Notes under the pieces: generated by a model
What the model was told of the DNA's origin: nothing
The model's database searches: none
Seen by the model: the letters and a program-made list of their open reading frames with translations, nothing else
Made by a program: the position numbers and the translations under genes
Part shown: piece by piece, positions 25,809-36,281 of the stretch
Position numbering within the stretch: position 1 is the stretch's first letter
How the letters are laid out: each line of letters opens with the position of its first letter
Source: Alteromonas oceanisediminis
GTDB taxonomy: Bacteria > Pseudomonadota > Gammaproteobacteria > Enterobacterales > Alteromonadaceae
NCBI RefSeq assembly: GCF_018474025.1
Contig: NZ_JAHCTA010000001.1
Coordinates: 434,001-498,000 of the forward strand
Reading direction: 5' to 3'
Length of the DNA: 64,000 nt

Positions 25809-26060
25809 ATGACGGCGCTATTCTCGTTAAATTTAGTGAATTATCAGGCAGATGCCCCTGAACTGACTATAATTAGCAGCGGTTAATTGCTATTCTACCG
25901 ACAGCCCGTTAGACCTCGCTTTACGCTTGGCAGCACGCGTTTGGCTGCGCACACTTGGCGCGGGACCATGGCAACGAGCAACAGGTCCGAATGGGAAAAT
26001 GCGTATTCTTCACGGTACGGCAGCAAAGGTTAATAACGATAAGAGAGTTTAACTGCCTTC

Positions 26061-27140
26061 ATGTCAATCAAACAGATTGTATCTTTTGTGTTTCGCTCCG
26101 TGCTGCTTGGCTGCATCGTGGCAGCACTGATTTTGTTGTTCGTTCCCGACTTGCGCGTAGGCAATGGATTTGGCAAACATTTCTTCGACAATTCTCCACG
26201 CAGTGCTATTAACCGCCTGAGTTACTACGATGCTCTGAGTGTGTCGGCGCCTGCTGTAGTGAATATCTACAGCGTCAGTATTGAAAATACGAGCAGCCTG
26301 TTTAATCCCGCCCGGTCGCGTGAACGAACCAGTTTGGGCTCGGGTGTGGTCATGACGGAAACAGGGTACATTTTAACCTGTTATCACGTGGTTAACGACG
26401 CCGATAGTATCAATGTACAGTTGCAGGATGGCCGCTTTTTAGAAGCTCAAATGGTCGGTTTTGATGTGTTCACCGATTTGGCAGTACTTAAGGTCAATGC
26501 GGATAATTTGCACGTTATGCCGCAACTGGAAGATACACAAACACGCGTGGGCGATTTAGTGATGGCCATCGGTAATCCCTACGATTTGGGTCAGACCATT
26601 ACTCACGGTATTGTCAGTAAGACCGGACGTAATGGTTTAGCCAACTTTGTTGACTTTGTGCAAACGGATGCCGTACTCAACCAAGGCAATTCTGGCGGCG
26701 CTTTGGTCGACAGCGATGGCTATTTAATTGGTATCACCAACGCGAGTTTTTTAGTTCGCGACAACCGCCGGCGAGTGCGAGCTGTCGACGGCGTAAACTT
26801 TGCCATACCTTATGAACTGGCTATTCGCGTTATGAACCAGATTATTGCCACCGGCAAAGTCACTCGCGGCCAATTGGGCTTTAATGGCAGCGAGTTCTAC
26901 AATCGCAGCGGTATTGTTGTGACTGGCGTGCAACCTGGTAGCCCTGCCGATACCGGTGGCTTGCAGGTCAATGACTTACTGGTGGCGATTGATGGCGAAC
27001 CCGTTGAAAGCGCGCCGAAAGCGCTCGATCTCATCGCCGAAACACCACCGGGTACAATCATGACCCTAGAAGTGATGCGCGGTGATAATCAACGCATGAC
27101 ATTGCAAGTGGTTGTGGGCGAACTCAGCAACCCGCAATAA
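26061..27140 (+). CDS. degS: Membrane-anchored site-1 protease DegS
   Basis: The 359-residue protein has one N-terminal membrane anchor (about residues 8-30), one trypsin-like domain and a single PDZ domain (about residues 265-355), the DegS layout. Triad residues are His109 (CYHVVND), Asp in FTDLAVLK and Ser211 (QGNSGGALVD). In the E. coli pathway DegS is activated by C-termini of unfolded outer-membrane proteins and makes the first cut in the anti-sigma factor RseA. Here the next two genes are an ECF sigma factor and a membrane-spanning anti-sigma candidate, an uncommon but suggestive neighbourhood. Confidence 0.93.
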   Translation: MSIKQIVSFVFRSVLLGCIVAALILLFVPDLRVGNGFGKHFFDNSPRSAINRLSYYDALSVSAPAVVNIYSVSIENTSSLFNPARSRERTSLGSGVVMTETGYILTCYHVVNDADSINVQLQDGRFLEAQMVGFDVFTDLAVLKVNADNLHVMPQLEDTQTRVGDLVMAIGNPYDLGQTITHGIVSKTGRNGLANFVDFVQTDAVLNQGNSGGALVDSDGYLIGITNASFLVRDNRRRVRAVDGVNFAIPYELAIRVMNQIIATGKVTRGQLGFNGSEFYNRSGIVVTGVQPGSPADTGGLQVNDLLVAIDGEPVESAPKALDLIAETPPGTIMTLEVMRGDNQRMTLQVVVGELSNPQ

Positions 27141-27228
27141 ACCAGAGCGCGTTGACCTTCGAAAAATTTTTGTAATAAAAAGCTCACTCACAGCGTTAGT
27201 CTTATGAACGCAAAACGGGAGAGCTACA

Positions 27229-27771
27229 TTGTCGCAATTACATCAACAGGCAGAGATCGCCAAACTCGCTGAGCGCTATGGGAAACAGGTATTCCATAGT
27301 GCTTATCGGTTACTTGGTGATACCCATCTAGCCGAAGACATTACCCAAGATGTCTTTATCAAACTCTTTTCCATGTCGAGCCGCAAGTTCAATGCGATGT
27401 CGCACTGGCCGGGTTATTTGAAGAGTATGTCTATTTCTACTGCCATAGACTTACTCAGGAAGCAGCAAAGGCGTGGCGAAATGGAGTGGGAGGAAGTTGC
27501 CGATCAGCAAGGCAGTACTCAGCATGAGCCTTTTCATCGCACGCAGACCGCACAGGAACTGACCAACTTTCGTTGTGCGCTGAGTGCGTTAAAAACGCGC
27601 GACGCAGAGATATTTTGCCTGCGCCATATCGAAGGTTACTCCTATCAGGAGATTGCCGAACTGCACAATCTTACCACCAATGCCGTGGGTGTTACGTTAA
27701 ACAGAGCGCAATCAACACTCTCTGCGCGACTCGGCGAACGTGAATTATCAGGAGAACACTATGCAAGTTGA
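27229..27771 (+). CDS. ECF-type RNA polymerase sigma factor
   Basis: The 180-residue protein has sigma-70 regions 2 and 4 only. Region 2 spans about residues 20-85 (LGDTHLAEDITQDVFIKLF, the core-binding and -10 recognition part). Region 4 spans about residues 120-172 (ALKTRDAEIFCLRHIEGYSY, then QEIAELHNLTTNAVGVTL, the helix-turn-helix). TTG is taken as start; it follows GGGAGAG and gives the normal N-terminus. The gene overlaps the next one by 11 bases, the usual coupling of sigma and anti-sigma genes. It is not the rpoE of the rpoE-rseABC operon by context. Target promoters are unknown. Confidence 0.88.
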   Translation: MSQLHQQAEIAKLAERYGKQVFHSAYRLLGDTHLAEDITQDVFIKLFSMSSRKFNAMSHWPGYLKSMSISTAIDLLRKQQRRGEMEWEEVADQQGSTQHEPFHRTQTAQELTNFRCALSALKTRDAEIFCLRHIEGYSYQEIAELHNLTTNAVGVTLNRAQSTLSARLGERELSGEHYAS

Positions 27772-28564
27772 ACAACCGTTAAATCCTAACCTTCAATCCC
27801 CCATCGACGCGACGCTTGCGTTGCAGCCTTCTGCATCACAAGATCACGAAATGCAGCAAAGGCTACAGGCACGAATTGCACAACATTCCGTGGCTGAAAA
27901 AAATACAGGGTGGCATTGGGGCTTTCCCGTCTGGGCGACCGCAGCCTCACTAGCGCTTGTGGCCGTGCTGTCAGTCGGTATTCTGTTATCCAGCAGTGTC
28001 ACTGCGCCTGCATTTGCCAGTGTAGTGCAATCGCTATCGAACATTTCAACCATGACGTATCGCGGCACCATTGAGTCAAACGGCGCACCGTTAATGCGTT
28101 TGGAGGTATTCTACCGAGCACCGTCTAATGTCCGCATAGAGAACACGCCCTTGGTGGGCGAAGGAGCGCAAAACCCGATCATTAATATTCTGGATGTTGA
28201 ACAAGGTAAAGGTGTGATCGTTATGCCGCAGGGGGACATGAGGATGCCTTTTGATTTCACGCCAAATAAAAACGTTCATGCAACGCCCGATCAAGACCCA
28301 CTAAACTGGTTTCACACTGTGACACAGTATCAGGGCGACGTTGCCGTGTTGCCAACAAAAACGCTTGATGGTGTTAATGTGGCCGGTTACGAAATCCAAG
28401 AATCAGGTATGACAATCACCTTGTGGGTAGACACTGACTCTCAACTGCCGGTCAATGTTCGTGTTGAAATGGATGAGAGTGTTCAAGGACAGTCGCCGTT
28501 TATACTCGACGCCGACCTGACCTTTAATCGAACATTATCCGATGAACTGTTTGACTTGACCTAG
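27761..28564 (+). CDS. Putative membrane anti-sigma factor with periplasmic LolA/RseB-like domain
   Basis: The 267-residue protein has a cytoplasmic N-terminus of about 53 residues, one transmembrane helix (about 55-80, VWATAASLALVAVLSVGILL) and a periplasmic beta-rich domain of about 185 residues. TMTYRGTIESNGAPLMRLEV with FYRAPSNVRIEN resembles the LolA/LppX/RseB fold that senses lipids or lipoproteins. Start and coupling: the ATG at 27761 follows AGGAG and lies inside the end of the sigma gene; the earlier ATG at 27740 is less well placed. No zinc-binding anti-sigma motif (HxxxCxxC) is seen in the short cytoplasmic part. Anti-sigma function is inferred from gene pairing and topology. Confidence 0.65.
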   Translation: MQVEQPLNPNLQSPIDATLALQPSASQDHEMQQRLQARIAQHSVAEKNTGWHWGFPVWATAASLALVAVLSVGILLSSSVTAPAFASVVQSLSNISTMTYRGTIESNGAPLMRLEVFYRAPSNVRIENTPLVGEGAQNPIINILDVEQGKGVIVMPQGDMRMPFDFTPNKNVHATPDQDPLNWFHTVTQYQGDVAVLPTKTLDGVNVAGYEIQESGMTITLWVDTDSQLPVNVRVEMDESVQGQSPFILDADLTFNRTLSDELFDLT

Positions 28565-30661
28565 TTAAGCGCTCTGCGCCTTCCCAGCAAGGCCCTGAAA
28601 CAGCTGACGGTCTGACAAGATCGTCAGCTTTTCATCGTTGTTTAACCAACTCAACGCCTCTTCACTGGTGTCAGCATCATCAATCTTCGCACAAGCGCTT
28701 AAATAGTGAATGTGAGGTTCGCCGCGCGGCGCTGGAGGAAGTTTCGAAGCTAATGAAAAATGCGCACGCTGTTGCGCTTCATCCTGTAACAAAGTGCGTA
28801 TATTGACTGACGCTATCATCTGAGCCAATGACTTGCCGTAGCGCTCTCGCAATTGCATCTCTGTGCACTCAGTTACATCTTCTGGAATATTGAGGATCCC
28901 CAATGATTTCAACCCTGATGCGAACCTCTTGCTGCCACTCAGCCCCGCCAATGGTATCGCGAGGATCAACCCGGCCAGCGTGGGTGATAGCCATATGAGC
29001 AGCGCGGGCGAGTAATAATACAGTAAGCCGGTAGTTGCCACGCCAATAGCCGTGTGCCATACATGTTGTCGGCACACAAGCTTCCACGGAATACCGCGGG
29101 ACTGGCGCTGCTGTGTTGCCCACCCAGAGTCTCGTCCCCGGAAAATATCGAATACATGCTTGCAATGGATCAGCATGAAAATTGGCGCGTACAACACTGA
29201 AAAGAAAATTTCGACCAGCGTGCTCAGTGTCATTCTGATCACGCCTAGGGGTTTGCGTAGTGGGCGATGAAAGAATGCACGTAATAATCCTAGCACCTTA
29301 GGCACTAACAATACGCCCATGGTCATAATAAACAATTCGATCATGCGCTCTGAATCGAACAGAGGCCAGTTTGGAATTAACGTCATTTGATCAGAAAAGT
29401 ATTCCACATCAACGTAGTGGATCTGCACAGACATGGCGATGCCCACCACAATCAAGGCCAGCCAGAACGGCGATGCCATGTAGCCCATGACCCCTGTCAG
29501 CATGTGAAAACGGTTAGGCCAGCGCAACCCTCTCGCCTTTAACACCGCTAAATGTTGAATATTACCCTGAGCCCAGCGCCGATCCCGCACTGCAACATCC
29601 GATAAACTTGGCGGGCTTTCTTCCCACGAGCCTTTAACATCAGGCAGCATGGTCACCGACCAACCTGCACGGCGCATGAGTGCTGCTTCGACGAAGTCGT
29701 GCGACAAAATATCACCCTTAAATGGCTTCACACCGCCCAAGGTCGGCAATCCTGCTGACTCAGCAAAGGCGCTAACGCGAATGATGGCATTATGCCCCCA
29801 GTAATTGCCGTCATTGCCCTGCCATGCTGATATTCCACGCGCCACGATTGGCCCGTACACAGAACCCGCAAACTGCTGCAAGCGGGCAAAGAGCGTGTCG
29901 CCACGATACAAACAGGGCAAAGTTTGGATGATCCCGCTGTTGGGATCATGCGCCATTTCCGCGACCAGCGTGTTTAGCGTATCAGCTGACAGTAAACTGT
30001 CTGCGTCAAGCACAATCATATAGTCGTACCGCCCGCCCCAGCGCGTAACAAACTCATGTACATTGCCGGCTTTTTTGGCACGATTATCATGTCGGCGTCG
30101 GTACCACACATTGATTTTACCCTGCAGCGACTGGCGCAAATGATCAACCGCCGCAGTCTCTTTAACCCACACATCAGGATTGCGTGAATCAGAGATGATG
30201 AACAATTCGAATTGCTCACCCAGTCCTTTGTCATGCAGCGCCATGCCCATGCTATAAAGTGCCGCGCACGTTTCGCTGGGATCTTCATTGTACACCGGCA
30301 TCAGCAGCACGGTGCGAGTGTCGGAAATATCCATGTCGCTATTGCCGCGTGATTTTTTCGAGAGCAACAATCCGGAAACGGCGCCGCAGGCAGCCAATGC
30401 TATCCATACAAACGTGAGTCCAAACAAGCCGACCATGACCCATTGCAGGAAAGTCACGTTGCCTTCAGACACAATCAATATCATTTGATAACAAGCGAAT
30501 GCAGTCAGTAGCGTCGCGCCACCAAAGGTGATTAAGCGCGCCAAAAAAGCTTTGAATCCCTGCCCGGCATATTTCACAGCCGGTTTTTGAGAAAAGTCCT
30601 GTGCAGGCATTGCCATCGGGACTTCTGGCGGTGTCGCCAAGGTTTTGTTTAACGCGTCCAT
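28565..30661 (-). CDS. opgH: Glucans biosynthesis glucosyltransferase H
   Basis: This inner-membrane GT2-family enzyme of about 698 residues builds the beta-1,2-glucan backbone of osmoregulated periplasmic glucans from UDP-glucose. Seen are two N-terminal membrane helices (about 35-105), the GT2 core with VLDADSLLSADTL (D-x-D), HDFVEAALMRRAGW and the QRRW-type RDRRWAQGNIQHL, and C-terminal membrane helices. The ATG at 30661 gives the usual MDALNKT-like start and overlaps the end of opgG by 13 bases. A GTG at 30685 is also possible, so the exact start is uncertain. The stop abuts that of the convergent anti-sigma candidate, leaving no gap. Confidence 0.92.
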   Translation of the reverse strand: MDALNKTLATPPEVPMAMPAQDFSQKPAVKYAGQGFKAFLARLITFGGATLLTAFACYQMILIVSEGNVTFLQWVMVGLFGLTFVWIALAACGAVSGLLLSKKSRGNSDMDISDTRTVLLMPVYNEDPSETCAALYSMGMALHDKGLGEQFELFIISDSRNPDVWVKETAAVDHLRQSLQGKINVWYRRRHDNRAKKAGNVHEFVTRWGGRYDYMIVLDADSLLSADTLNTLVAEMAHDPNSGIIQTLPCLYRGDTLFARLQQFAGSVYGPIVARGISAWQGNDGNYWGHNAIIRVSAFAESAGLPTLGGVKPFKGDILSHDFVEAALMRRAGWSVTMLPDVKGSWEESPPSLSDVAVRDRRWAQGNIQHLAVLKARGLRWPNRFHMLTGVMGYMASPFWLALIVVGIAMSVQIHYVDVEYFSDQMTLIPNWPLFDSERMIELFIMTMGVLLVPKVLGLLRAFFHRPLRKPLGVIRMTLSTLVEIFFSVLYAPIFMLIHCKHVFDIFRGRDSGWATQQRQSRGIPWKLVCRQHVWHTAIGVATTGLLYYYSPALLIWLSPTLAGLILAIPLAGLSGSKRFASGLKSLGILNIPEDVTECTEMQLRERYGKSLAQMIASVNIRTLLQDEAQQRAHFSLASKLPPAPRGEPHIHYLSACAKIDDADTSEEALSWLNNDEKLTILSDRQLFQGLAGKAQSA

Positions 30662-32220
30662 CGGTATAACCACGTTTCGCCCCACGGCCTATCATTGACT
30701 GTCAGCGCGACGCGCAGTTCGGCGAGATCCTCATCCCCTGGCGCAAAGTTGACAACCACTCGCAACCGCCCCGTCTCTTCCACAACCTTATTGATGTGAC
30801 CGGTGATCTGGCCGCTGCTCGTTGATGCACTTACGTTAACGTCTGAGGGCAACTCATCTGCGGCATAGTCAATGACAAAGCTGCGTTGATTCTCAGTCCC
30901 CAGGGTTTTCCCTGCGGCGGTGCTAACAATTTTGCCGGGATAAGCACCCAGCGGTGCCTGGCTGCCGAAATGCAGCGTGTAGCTAAACGGGTACGGCTGC
31001 CCTTGTCGCATCGCTCGTTTTGGTTGCCAAAAAGCAACAATGTTATCGTGAATTTCTTCGCGCGTGGGGATCTCGATAAGTTCAACGTGCCCTTCGCCCC
31101 AATCCCCTTTAGGCGTTACCCAGGCAGAAGGCCTCAAATGATAGCGCGCTTCAATGTCATCAAAATCTTGGAATGAACGTTTACGTTGCATCAAACCAAA
31201 GCCGCGGGGGTTACTGTCCACAAACGCAGACACCTGCAGACGTTGCGGATTCGCTAGAGAACGCCAGATACGCTCACCGTTAGATTTTACCATCAGCAGT
31301 CCATCACTATCATGCACAGCGGGGCGAAAATCGTCGAATCGAGATGAATCCAGAGGGCTAAGCAAAAACATGGATGTAAGCGGCGCAATACCAAAATGCG
31401 GGATGTCAGTACGCGGGTAAATCACGCTGTCGACGTCAACACGCGTATGCTCACCCGGTGTCGCGCTAAAGGTAAATGCGCCCGTAGCTGAGCGGCTTTG
31501 CATCAACGCATGAACGACTAATCGCTCAGCCCCTTCTCGAGGTCTCTCTATCCAAAAGTCTGTAAACTCTGGAAATTCCTCGCCTTTGGGTTTGGCCGTA
31601 TTGATGGCGAGCCCGCGTGCAGATAGTCCATACCAATTCGTTTGCCCAACGGCGCGAAAATAAGTTCCGCCCTGAAAAACCAAAAATTCATCCCACTTGG
31701 TGTCGGTATTGATGGGATGAGTCACACTGAAGCCTGAGTATCCTTCCACATCAGTCTGCTTAACCGCAGTTAAGTCATTGTCATAGTTAAAGATATCGGT
31801 TGTGTATAGGATGCGGCGAGACACACCGCCTACAACAAGATTTAAGTTAACCGGTGTCTTGAACAGAAAACCCGGGTGCAGCGGCGTCACCCGAAAATTT
31901 CGGTCTTCGCGTCGCCAAATGGTCGCACCGCGTTCAAATTGTATGCGTTTGTAGTCGTCATAACTGAGTTGACCCAGGGGACTTTCATCGTCGATACGAC
32001 GCACTTGATAGGGCTGCTCTGCCAATGCCTGCGCCCGATCTTCAAGCCAAGCGCGGCTAAACTCATGCGTCGGCCGTTCAGGCTTTTCAGCTTGCTCTGA
32101 CGAAATCGGCGACGGCGCGGGCTCAGCTTCTGCAGGCGGTTTCTCTTGCGCTGACAGCGTGGCAAATCCACCCCATGTGATTAAACTTAAACAAAAAATG
32201 AAGAGCAACTTAGCGTTCAA
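30649..32220 (-). CDS. opgG: Glucans biosynthesis protein G (periplasmic)
   Basis: This 523-residue exported protein has a signal peptide (about residues 1-24, cut near LSAQ) and covers the whole MdoG/OpgG family. Characteristic stretches are LSYDDYKRIQFERG, SRILYTTDIFNYD-like (RRILYTTDIFNYDND), GYSGFSVTHPI, FQGGTYFRAVGQTNWYGLSA and MLMVKSNGERIWRSLANP-like (LLMVKSNGERIWRSL). It shapes or releases the glucan in the periplasm. A proline/glutamate-rich linker (about residues 25-48) follows the signal. It is first in the opgGH operon, with its promoter in the 32.2-32.4 kb gap. Confidence 0.93.
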   Translation of the reverse strand: MNAKLLFIFCLSLITWGGFATLSAQEKPPAEAEPAPSPISSEQAEKPERPTHEFSRAWLEDRAQALAEQPYQVRRIDDESPLGQLSYDDYKRIQFERGATIWRREDRNFRVTPLHPGFLFKTPVNLNLVVGGVSRRILYTTDIFNYDNDLTAVKQTDVEGYSGFSVTHPINTDTKWDEFLVFQGGTYFRAVGQTNWYGLSARGLAINTAKPKGEEFPEFTDFWIERPREGAERLVVHALMQSRSATGAFTFSATPGEHTRVDVDSVIYPRTDIPHFGIAPLTSMFLLSPLDSSRFDDFRPAVHDSDGLLMVKSNGERIWRSLANPQRLQVSAFVDSNPRGFGLMQRKRSFQDFDDIEARYHLRPSAWVTPKGDWGEGHVELIEIPTREEIHDNIVAFWQPKRAMRQGQPYPFSYTLHFGSQAPLGAYPGKIVSTAAGKTLGTENQRSFVIDYAADELPSDVNVSASTSSGQITGHINKVVEETGRLRVVVNFAPGDEDLAELRVALTVNDRPWGETWLYRWTR

Positions 32221-32441
32221 ACGAAATTTCCTTGTGATCTATGCAATCGCTCGAGGGAGCAACTGCTGGGCACGTTACCAGAATTGCGGAGTTGCACGCT
32301 GCAGGTTGCGCGCCAACATTTACTATTCATGGGTGAACAGACGTAATACTTTTTAATTCAAGTGTTTGCGGGGTTTTTGGGCGAGTGATTGGCGGTTTAG
32401 TCGGGTAAACCGGAGAATGCCATGGAAATATTTACACGATC

Positions 32442-32472
32442 AAAAAAGGCCAGCGTTATACGCTAGCCTTTT
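32442..32472 (-). terminator. Intrinsic terminator of typA
   Basis: The minus strand reads AAAAGGCTAGCG, a 5-base loop, then CGCTGGCCTTTTTT, a long stem with one mismatch that ends in six T. It lies 18 bases past the typA stop. Confidence 0.85.
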
Positions 32473-32489
32473 AAGCACTCAGGAAGCTT

Positions 32490-34325
32490 TTACGCTTTAT
32501 CTTTGCTGCGCGATGCGCGCTTACGTTCGTTTTCCGTTAACAGTTTCTTACGAATACGAATACTCTTAGGCGTTACTTCAACAAGTTCGTCGTCATCAAT
32601 AAACTCAAGTGCTTGCTCCAGTGTCATAATAACAGGTGGAACCAAGGTTTGTGCTTCATCCGTTCCCGACGCACGCACGTTAGTCAATTGCTTGCCTTTA
32701 AGGGCATTGACGGTGAGATCATTATCACGGCTGTGAATACCGATGATCATACCCTCGTAGACTTCAACGCCATGGCCGATAAACAAGCGCCCACGCTCCT
32801 GAAGGTTAAACAGCGCGTTGGTTAACGCTTTACCCGGCGCATTCGCAATTAGAACGCCGTTTTTACGCTGACCAATATTACCGCCTTTGTGCGGACCGTA
32901 ATGGTCAAACGTGTGATACAGCAAACCTGAACCCGAAGTGAGTGTCATAAACTCTGTTTGGAAACCAATCAAGCCACGGCTCGGAATAATGAAGTCTAGA
33001 CGCACCCGGCCTTTACCGTCTGGTGACATATCTTTCATTTCCGCTTTCCGAATACCCAATTGCTCCATAATAGAACCCTGGTCTTCTTCTTCGCAGTCAA
33101 TGGTTAAGGTTTCAAAGGGTTCATGAGTAACGCCATCGACGTCCTTCAAGATTACTTCTGGACGCGATACCGCCAATTCATAGCCTTCGCGGCGCATGTT
33201 CTCAATTAAGATACCTAAGTGTAATTCACCACGGCCTGAGACACGGAATTTATCTGGATCTTCGGTTTCTTCAACACGTAACGCCACGTTGTGAACCAAC
33301 TCGGCGTGTAACCGCTCAAGAATGTTACGCGAGGTAACAAACTTACCCTCTTTACCTGAAAACGGTGAAGTATTGACCTGAAACGTCATGGTAACTGTGG
33401 GTTCATCAACCGACAGTGCAGGCAGTGCTTCAACCTGTGAAACATCACAAATGGTATCAGAAATTTTCAGCTCTCCAAGACCGGTAACAGCGATGATATC
33501 GCCGGCTGAAGCGCTATCAACATCATGACGCTCAAGACCCATGTAGCCTAGGATAGAGCCAATTTTACCATTGCGTTTTTTGCCATCTGCGCCCACGATA
33601 GTGACTTGCTGGTTTAGCTTCGCACTACCACGTCTGATCCGGCCCACACCAATAACGCCTTTATAGCTATTATAGTCGAGCTGCGAAATTTGCATTTGAA
33701 ACGCGCCGTTAGGATCTGCCGCGGGCGGCTCTACTTTGTCCACGATAGTTTGAAACAGCGCAGTCATGTCATCAGCTTTGGTGTCGGAATCCATTGACGC
33801 CCAGCCATTCAACGCTGATGCATAAACAACCTGAAAATCCAGTTGCTCATCTGTTGCGCCCAAATTATCAAACAAATCAAAAACTTGATCCATTACCCAA
33901 TCCGGGCGTGCGCCGGGCTTGTCAATTTTGTTAATGACAACAATCGGCTTCAAACCTTGTGCAAAGGCTTTTTGCGTTACAAAGCGTGTTTGTGGCATCG
34001 GGCCTTCTTGGGCATCAACCAACAATAAAACACTATCAGCCATCGACATAACACGTTCTACTTCGCCACCGAAATCGGCGTGTCCCGGAGTGTCCACGAT
34101 GTTGATACGATAATCATTCCAATTGATCGCCGTGTTCTTGGCTAATATCGTTATGCCACGCTCTTTCTCTATATCGTTAGAGTCCATAACGCGCTCTTGC
34201 GCTGGGCCCCGCCCTTCGAGCGTGCCCGACTGCTGTAGAAGCTTATCTACGAGAGTCGTTTTACCGTGGTCAACGTGTGCGATAATCGCAATGTTGCGTA
34301 ACTTACTGATGTCTGTTTTATTCAT
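32490..34325 (-). CDS. typA: Ribosome-associated translational GTPase TypA/BipA
   Basis: The 611-residue protein matches TypA/BipA in length and layout: GTPase domain, EF-G-like domains II, III and V, and a unique C-terminal domain. G1 is [15 protein letters not shown], switch [17 protein letters not shown], and G4 [10 protein letters not shown]. Further marks are [18 protein letters not shown] and the C-terminal [20 protein letters not shown]. It binds the ribosome, assists 50S assembly and is important in cold and stress. The monocistronic gene reads away from glnA, sharing the upstream gap with it. Confidence 0.97.
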   Translation of the reverse strand: MNKTDISKLRNIAIIAHVDHGKTTLVDKLLQQSGTLEGRGPAQERVMDSNDIEKERGITILAKNTAINWNDYRINIVDTPGHADFGGEVERVMSMADSVLLLVDAQEGPMPQTRFVTQKAFAQGLKPIVVINKIDKPGARPDWVMDQVFDLFDNLGATDEQLDFQVVYASALNGWASMDSDTKADDMTALFQTIVDKVEPPAADPNGAFQMQISQLDYNSYKGVIGVGRIRRGSAKLNQQVTIVGADGKKRNGKIGSILGYMGLERHDVDSASAGDIIAVTGLGELKISDTICDVSQVEALPALSVDEPTVTMTFQVNTSPFSGKEGKFVTSRNILERLHAELVHNVALRVEETEDPDKFRVSGRGELHLGILIENMRREGYELAVSRPEVILKDVDGVTHEPFETLTIDCEEEDQGSIMEQLGIRKAEMKDMSPDGKGRVRLDFIIPSRGLIGFQTEFMTLTSGSGLLYHTFDHYGPHKGGNIGQRKNGVLIANAPGKALTNALFNLQERGRLFIGHGVEVYEGMIIGIHSRDNDLTVNALKGKQLTNVRASGTDEAQTLVPPVIMTLEQALEFIDDDELVEVTPKSIRIRKKLLTENERKRASRSKDKA

Positions 34326-34683
34326 AGCTCAAATGCCAAAGGGGGCGGTTCTGAAACGATTTGTTGAAAAATGCCAGATTAGCGCACGAATTCAAATGGT
34401 TCGTTGATTACCAAAATTTAAAGTGCGCGGATTGTACAGATTTCTTTCTGGCATTGCGACGATCATTTAATCGCTTACCCGCAAAAATCTCGACCCTCGA
34501 AGAAATGTCTTACGCAATTCAAGACCTTAACTTAATTAACGCCATTGACAAATAAGCGCGGCGCAACCACTCTATCGAAGTCAACATGGAGTCTTGCAAG
34601 GCTGTAAAGCTTACGTGAGCTGTGTAAACAGGTCACTGATGGTTAAACGTACGCGAGGCAGATGCGACGTCAGTCAGCCCGAT
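34326..34683. other. Intergenic region between typA and glnA (upstream part)
   Basis: About 360 bases carry the typA promoter on one strand and upstream glnA control DNA on the other. A small plus-strand open frame at 34361-34555 has no ribosome site or family likeness and was not called. No RNA gene was recognised. Confidence 0.5.
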
Positions 34684-34720
34684 TGCATCATTGCGGTGCA
34701 ATAAAGCACCATAACGGTGC
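34684..34720 (+). promoter_or_regulatory. Two NtrC enhancer-type sites upstream of glnA
   Basis: TGCATCATTGCGGTGCA (34684-34700) and GCACCATAACGGTGC (34706-34720) fit the NtrC dyad GCACC-N5-GGTGC, the first with one mismatch. Their centres are 21 bases apart (about two helical turns) and sit roughly 85-115 bases before the predicted start of transcription. That matches the glnAp2 enhancer arrangement of E. coli. The ntrBC genes lie just downstream. Confidence 0.8.
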
Positions 34721-34782
34721 GTAAGGGTGGATTTGGCGCGCCCATGCTGCCAACTTTTGCTACCTGCAAGCGTGATCGTGAG

Positions 34783-34798
34783 TGGCATGATAATCGCT
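34783..34798 (+). promoter_or_regulatory. Candidate sigma-54 promoter of glnA
   Basis: TGGCAT-N5-TCGCT has the invariant GG and GC with the required 10 bases between them, close to consensus TGGCAC-N5-TTGCW. It lies 55 bases before the glnA start codon and about 65 bases from the nearer NtrC site. A neighbouring TGGCGC...TGCT at 34733-34747 has a spacer one base too short. Confidence 0.65.
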
Positions 34799-34852
34799 TC
34801 ACCGTTAAATAACGACACTACGTTTTTAAATATGCCTAACCTGGAGGACACG

Positions 34853-36262
34853 ATGTCAGTAGAAAAGGCCCTAGAACTTATTAAAGACAGCGAAGCAAAA
34901 TTCGTTGACTTACGTTTCACTGATACAAAAGGAAAGGAGCAGCACGTCTCTATTCCTACACATCAAATCGATGAAGAGTTTTTCGAAGAAGGTAAAATGT
35001 TCGACGGTTCTTCTATTGCAGGTTGGAAAGGCATCAACGAGTCAGATATGGTGCTAATGCCTGATGCATCAACCGTTGTACTTGACCCCTTTTCTGAAGA
35101 AGTTCAAGTTAACGTTCGCTGCGACATCTTAGAGCCGTCGACGATGCAGGGCTACGAACGCGACCCACGTTCAGTTGCGCGCCGCGCAGAAGAGTATCTT
35201 AAGTCTACTGGCATTGGTGATGAAGTCTACTTTGGTCCAGAGCCAGAGTTCTTCCTCTTTGATGATGTTAAATTCCATACCGATATGGGTGGGTCATTCT
35301 TCAAAATCGATTCTGAAGAAGCTAAGTGGAATTCAGGTGCTGATTTCGAAGGGGGTAACCTTGCCCACCGTCCCGGTGTGAAAGGCGGCTATTTCCCAGT
35401 ACCTCCCGTTGATTCAGCGCATGACACGCGTGCAGCGATGTGTCTTGTCATGGAAGAAATGGGCTTAACGGTTGAAGCGCATCACCATGAAGTTGCCACG
35501 GCCGGTCAGAACGAAATCGCGTGCTTATTTAATACCTTAGTGAAAAAAGCCGACGAAATTCAGATATACAAGTATGTTGTACACAATGTGGCAAACGCGT
35601 ACGGTCAAACAGCGACCTTTATGCCTAAGCCATTAGTGGGCGACAACGGCTCAGGCATGCACTGCCACCAATCAATCAGCAAAAACGGCAAAAACGTGTT
35701 TGCTGGTGATAAATATGCGGGCTTGTCTGAAGAAGCGTTGTACTACATTGGCGGCATTATTAAGCACGCCCGTGCAATCAACGCATTCACTAACGCGTCG
35801 ACTAACTCTTACAAGCGCTTAGTACCTGGTTTCGAAGCGCCCGTCATGTTGGCTTATTCAGCGCGTAACCGTTCAGCATCGATTCGTATTCCTTACGTGA
35901 ACAGCGAAAAAGCGCGTCGTATTGAAGTGCGTTTCCCTGATCCAACAGCTAACCCCTACCTTGCGTTCACCGCGATGTTGATGGCGGGTCTAGATGGGAT
36001 CAAAAACAAGATCCACCCCGGCGATGCTATGGATAAAGACTTGTACGACCTGCCAGCTGAAGAAGCAGCGGAGATCCCACAAGTGTGTAATTCACTAGAG
36101 CAAGCGCTAGAAGAACTCAGCAACGACCGCGACTTCCTGAAGCAAGGTGGCGTAATGAGTGACGATATGATTGATGCGTATATCGCATTGAAATACGAAG
36201 AAGTGTTATTGCTGAAAATGTCGACTCACCCAGTAGAGTTTGACCTGTACTACAGCGTATAA
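34853..36262 (+). CDS. glnA: Glutamine synthetase type I
   Basis: This 469-residue class I-beta glutamine synthetase forms glutamine from glutamate, ammonia and ATP as a dodecamer. [16 protein letters not shown] (latch region), [20 protein letters not shown], the NRSASIRIP substrate loop and metal ligands in PEPEFFLFD are present. The regulatory adenylylation tyrosine is Tyr398 in [11 protein letters not shown], implying GlnE control. A longer frame from 34727 was rejected because the ATG at 34853 has a strong GGAGG site and matches the conserved N-terminus. Transcription is expected to be NtrC/sigma-54-dependent; the unit ends in the terminator at 36282-36307. Confidence 0.97.
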   Translation: MSVEKALELIKDSEAKFVDLRFTDTKGKEQHVSIPTHQIDEEFFEEGKMFDGSSIAGWKGINESDMVLMPDASTVVLDPFSEEVQVNVRCDILEPSTMQGYERDPRSVARRAEEYLKSTGIGDEVYFGPEPEFFLFDDVKFHTDMGGSFFKIDSEEAKWNSGADFEGGNLAHRPGVKGGYFPVPPVDSAHDTRAAMCLVMEEMGLTVEAHHHEVATAGQNEIACLFNTLVKKADEIQIYKYVVHNVANAYGQTATFMPKPLVGDNGSGMHCHQSISKNGKNVFAGDKYAGLSEEALYYIGGIIKHARAINAFTNASTNSYKRLVPGFEAPVMLAYSARNRSASIRIPYVNSEKARRIEVRFPDPTANPYLAFTAMLMAGLDGIKNKIHPGDAMDKDLYDLPAEEAAEIPQVCNSLEQALEELSNDRDFLKQGGVMSDDMIDAYIALKYEEVLLLKMSTHPVEFDLYYSV

Positions 36263-36281
36263 ACTTATCGCAATTTATACC

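Noticed and set aside
34733-34747. TGGCGC...TGCT as an alternative sigma-54 promoter for glnA
   Set aside because: The spacing between GG and GC is nine bases rather than the required ten.
34727-34852. 42-codon N-terminal extension of glutamine synthetase
   Set aside because: It overlaps the sigma-54 promoter; the ATG at 34853 has GGAGG and the conserved first residues.
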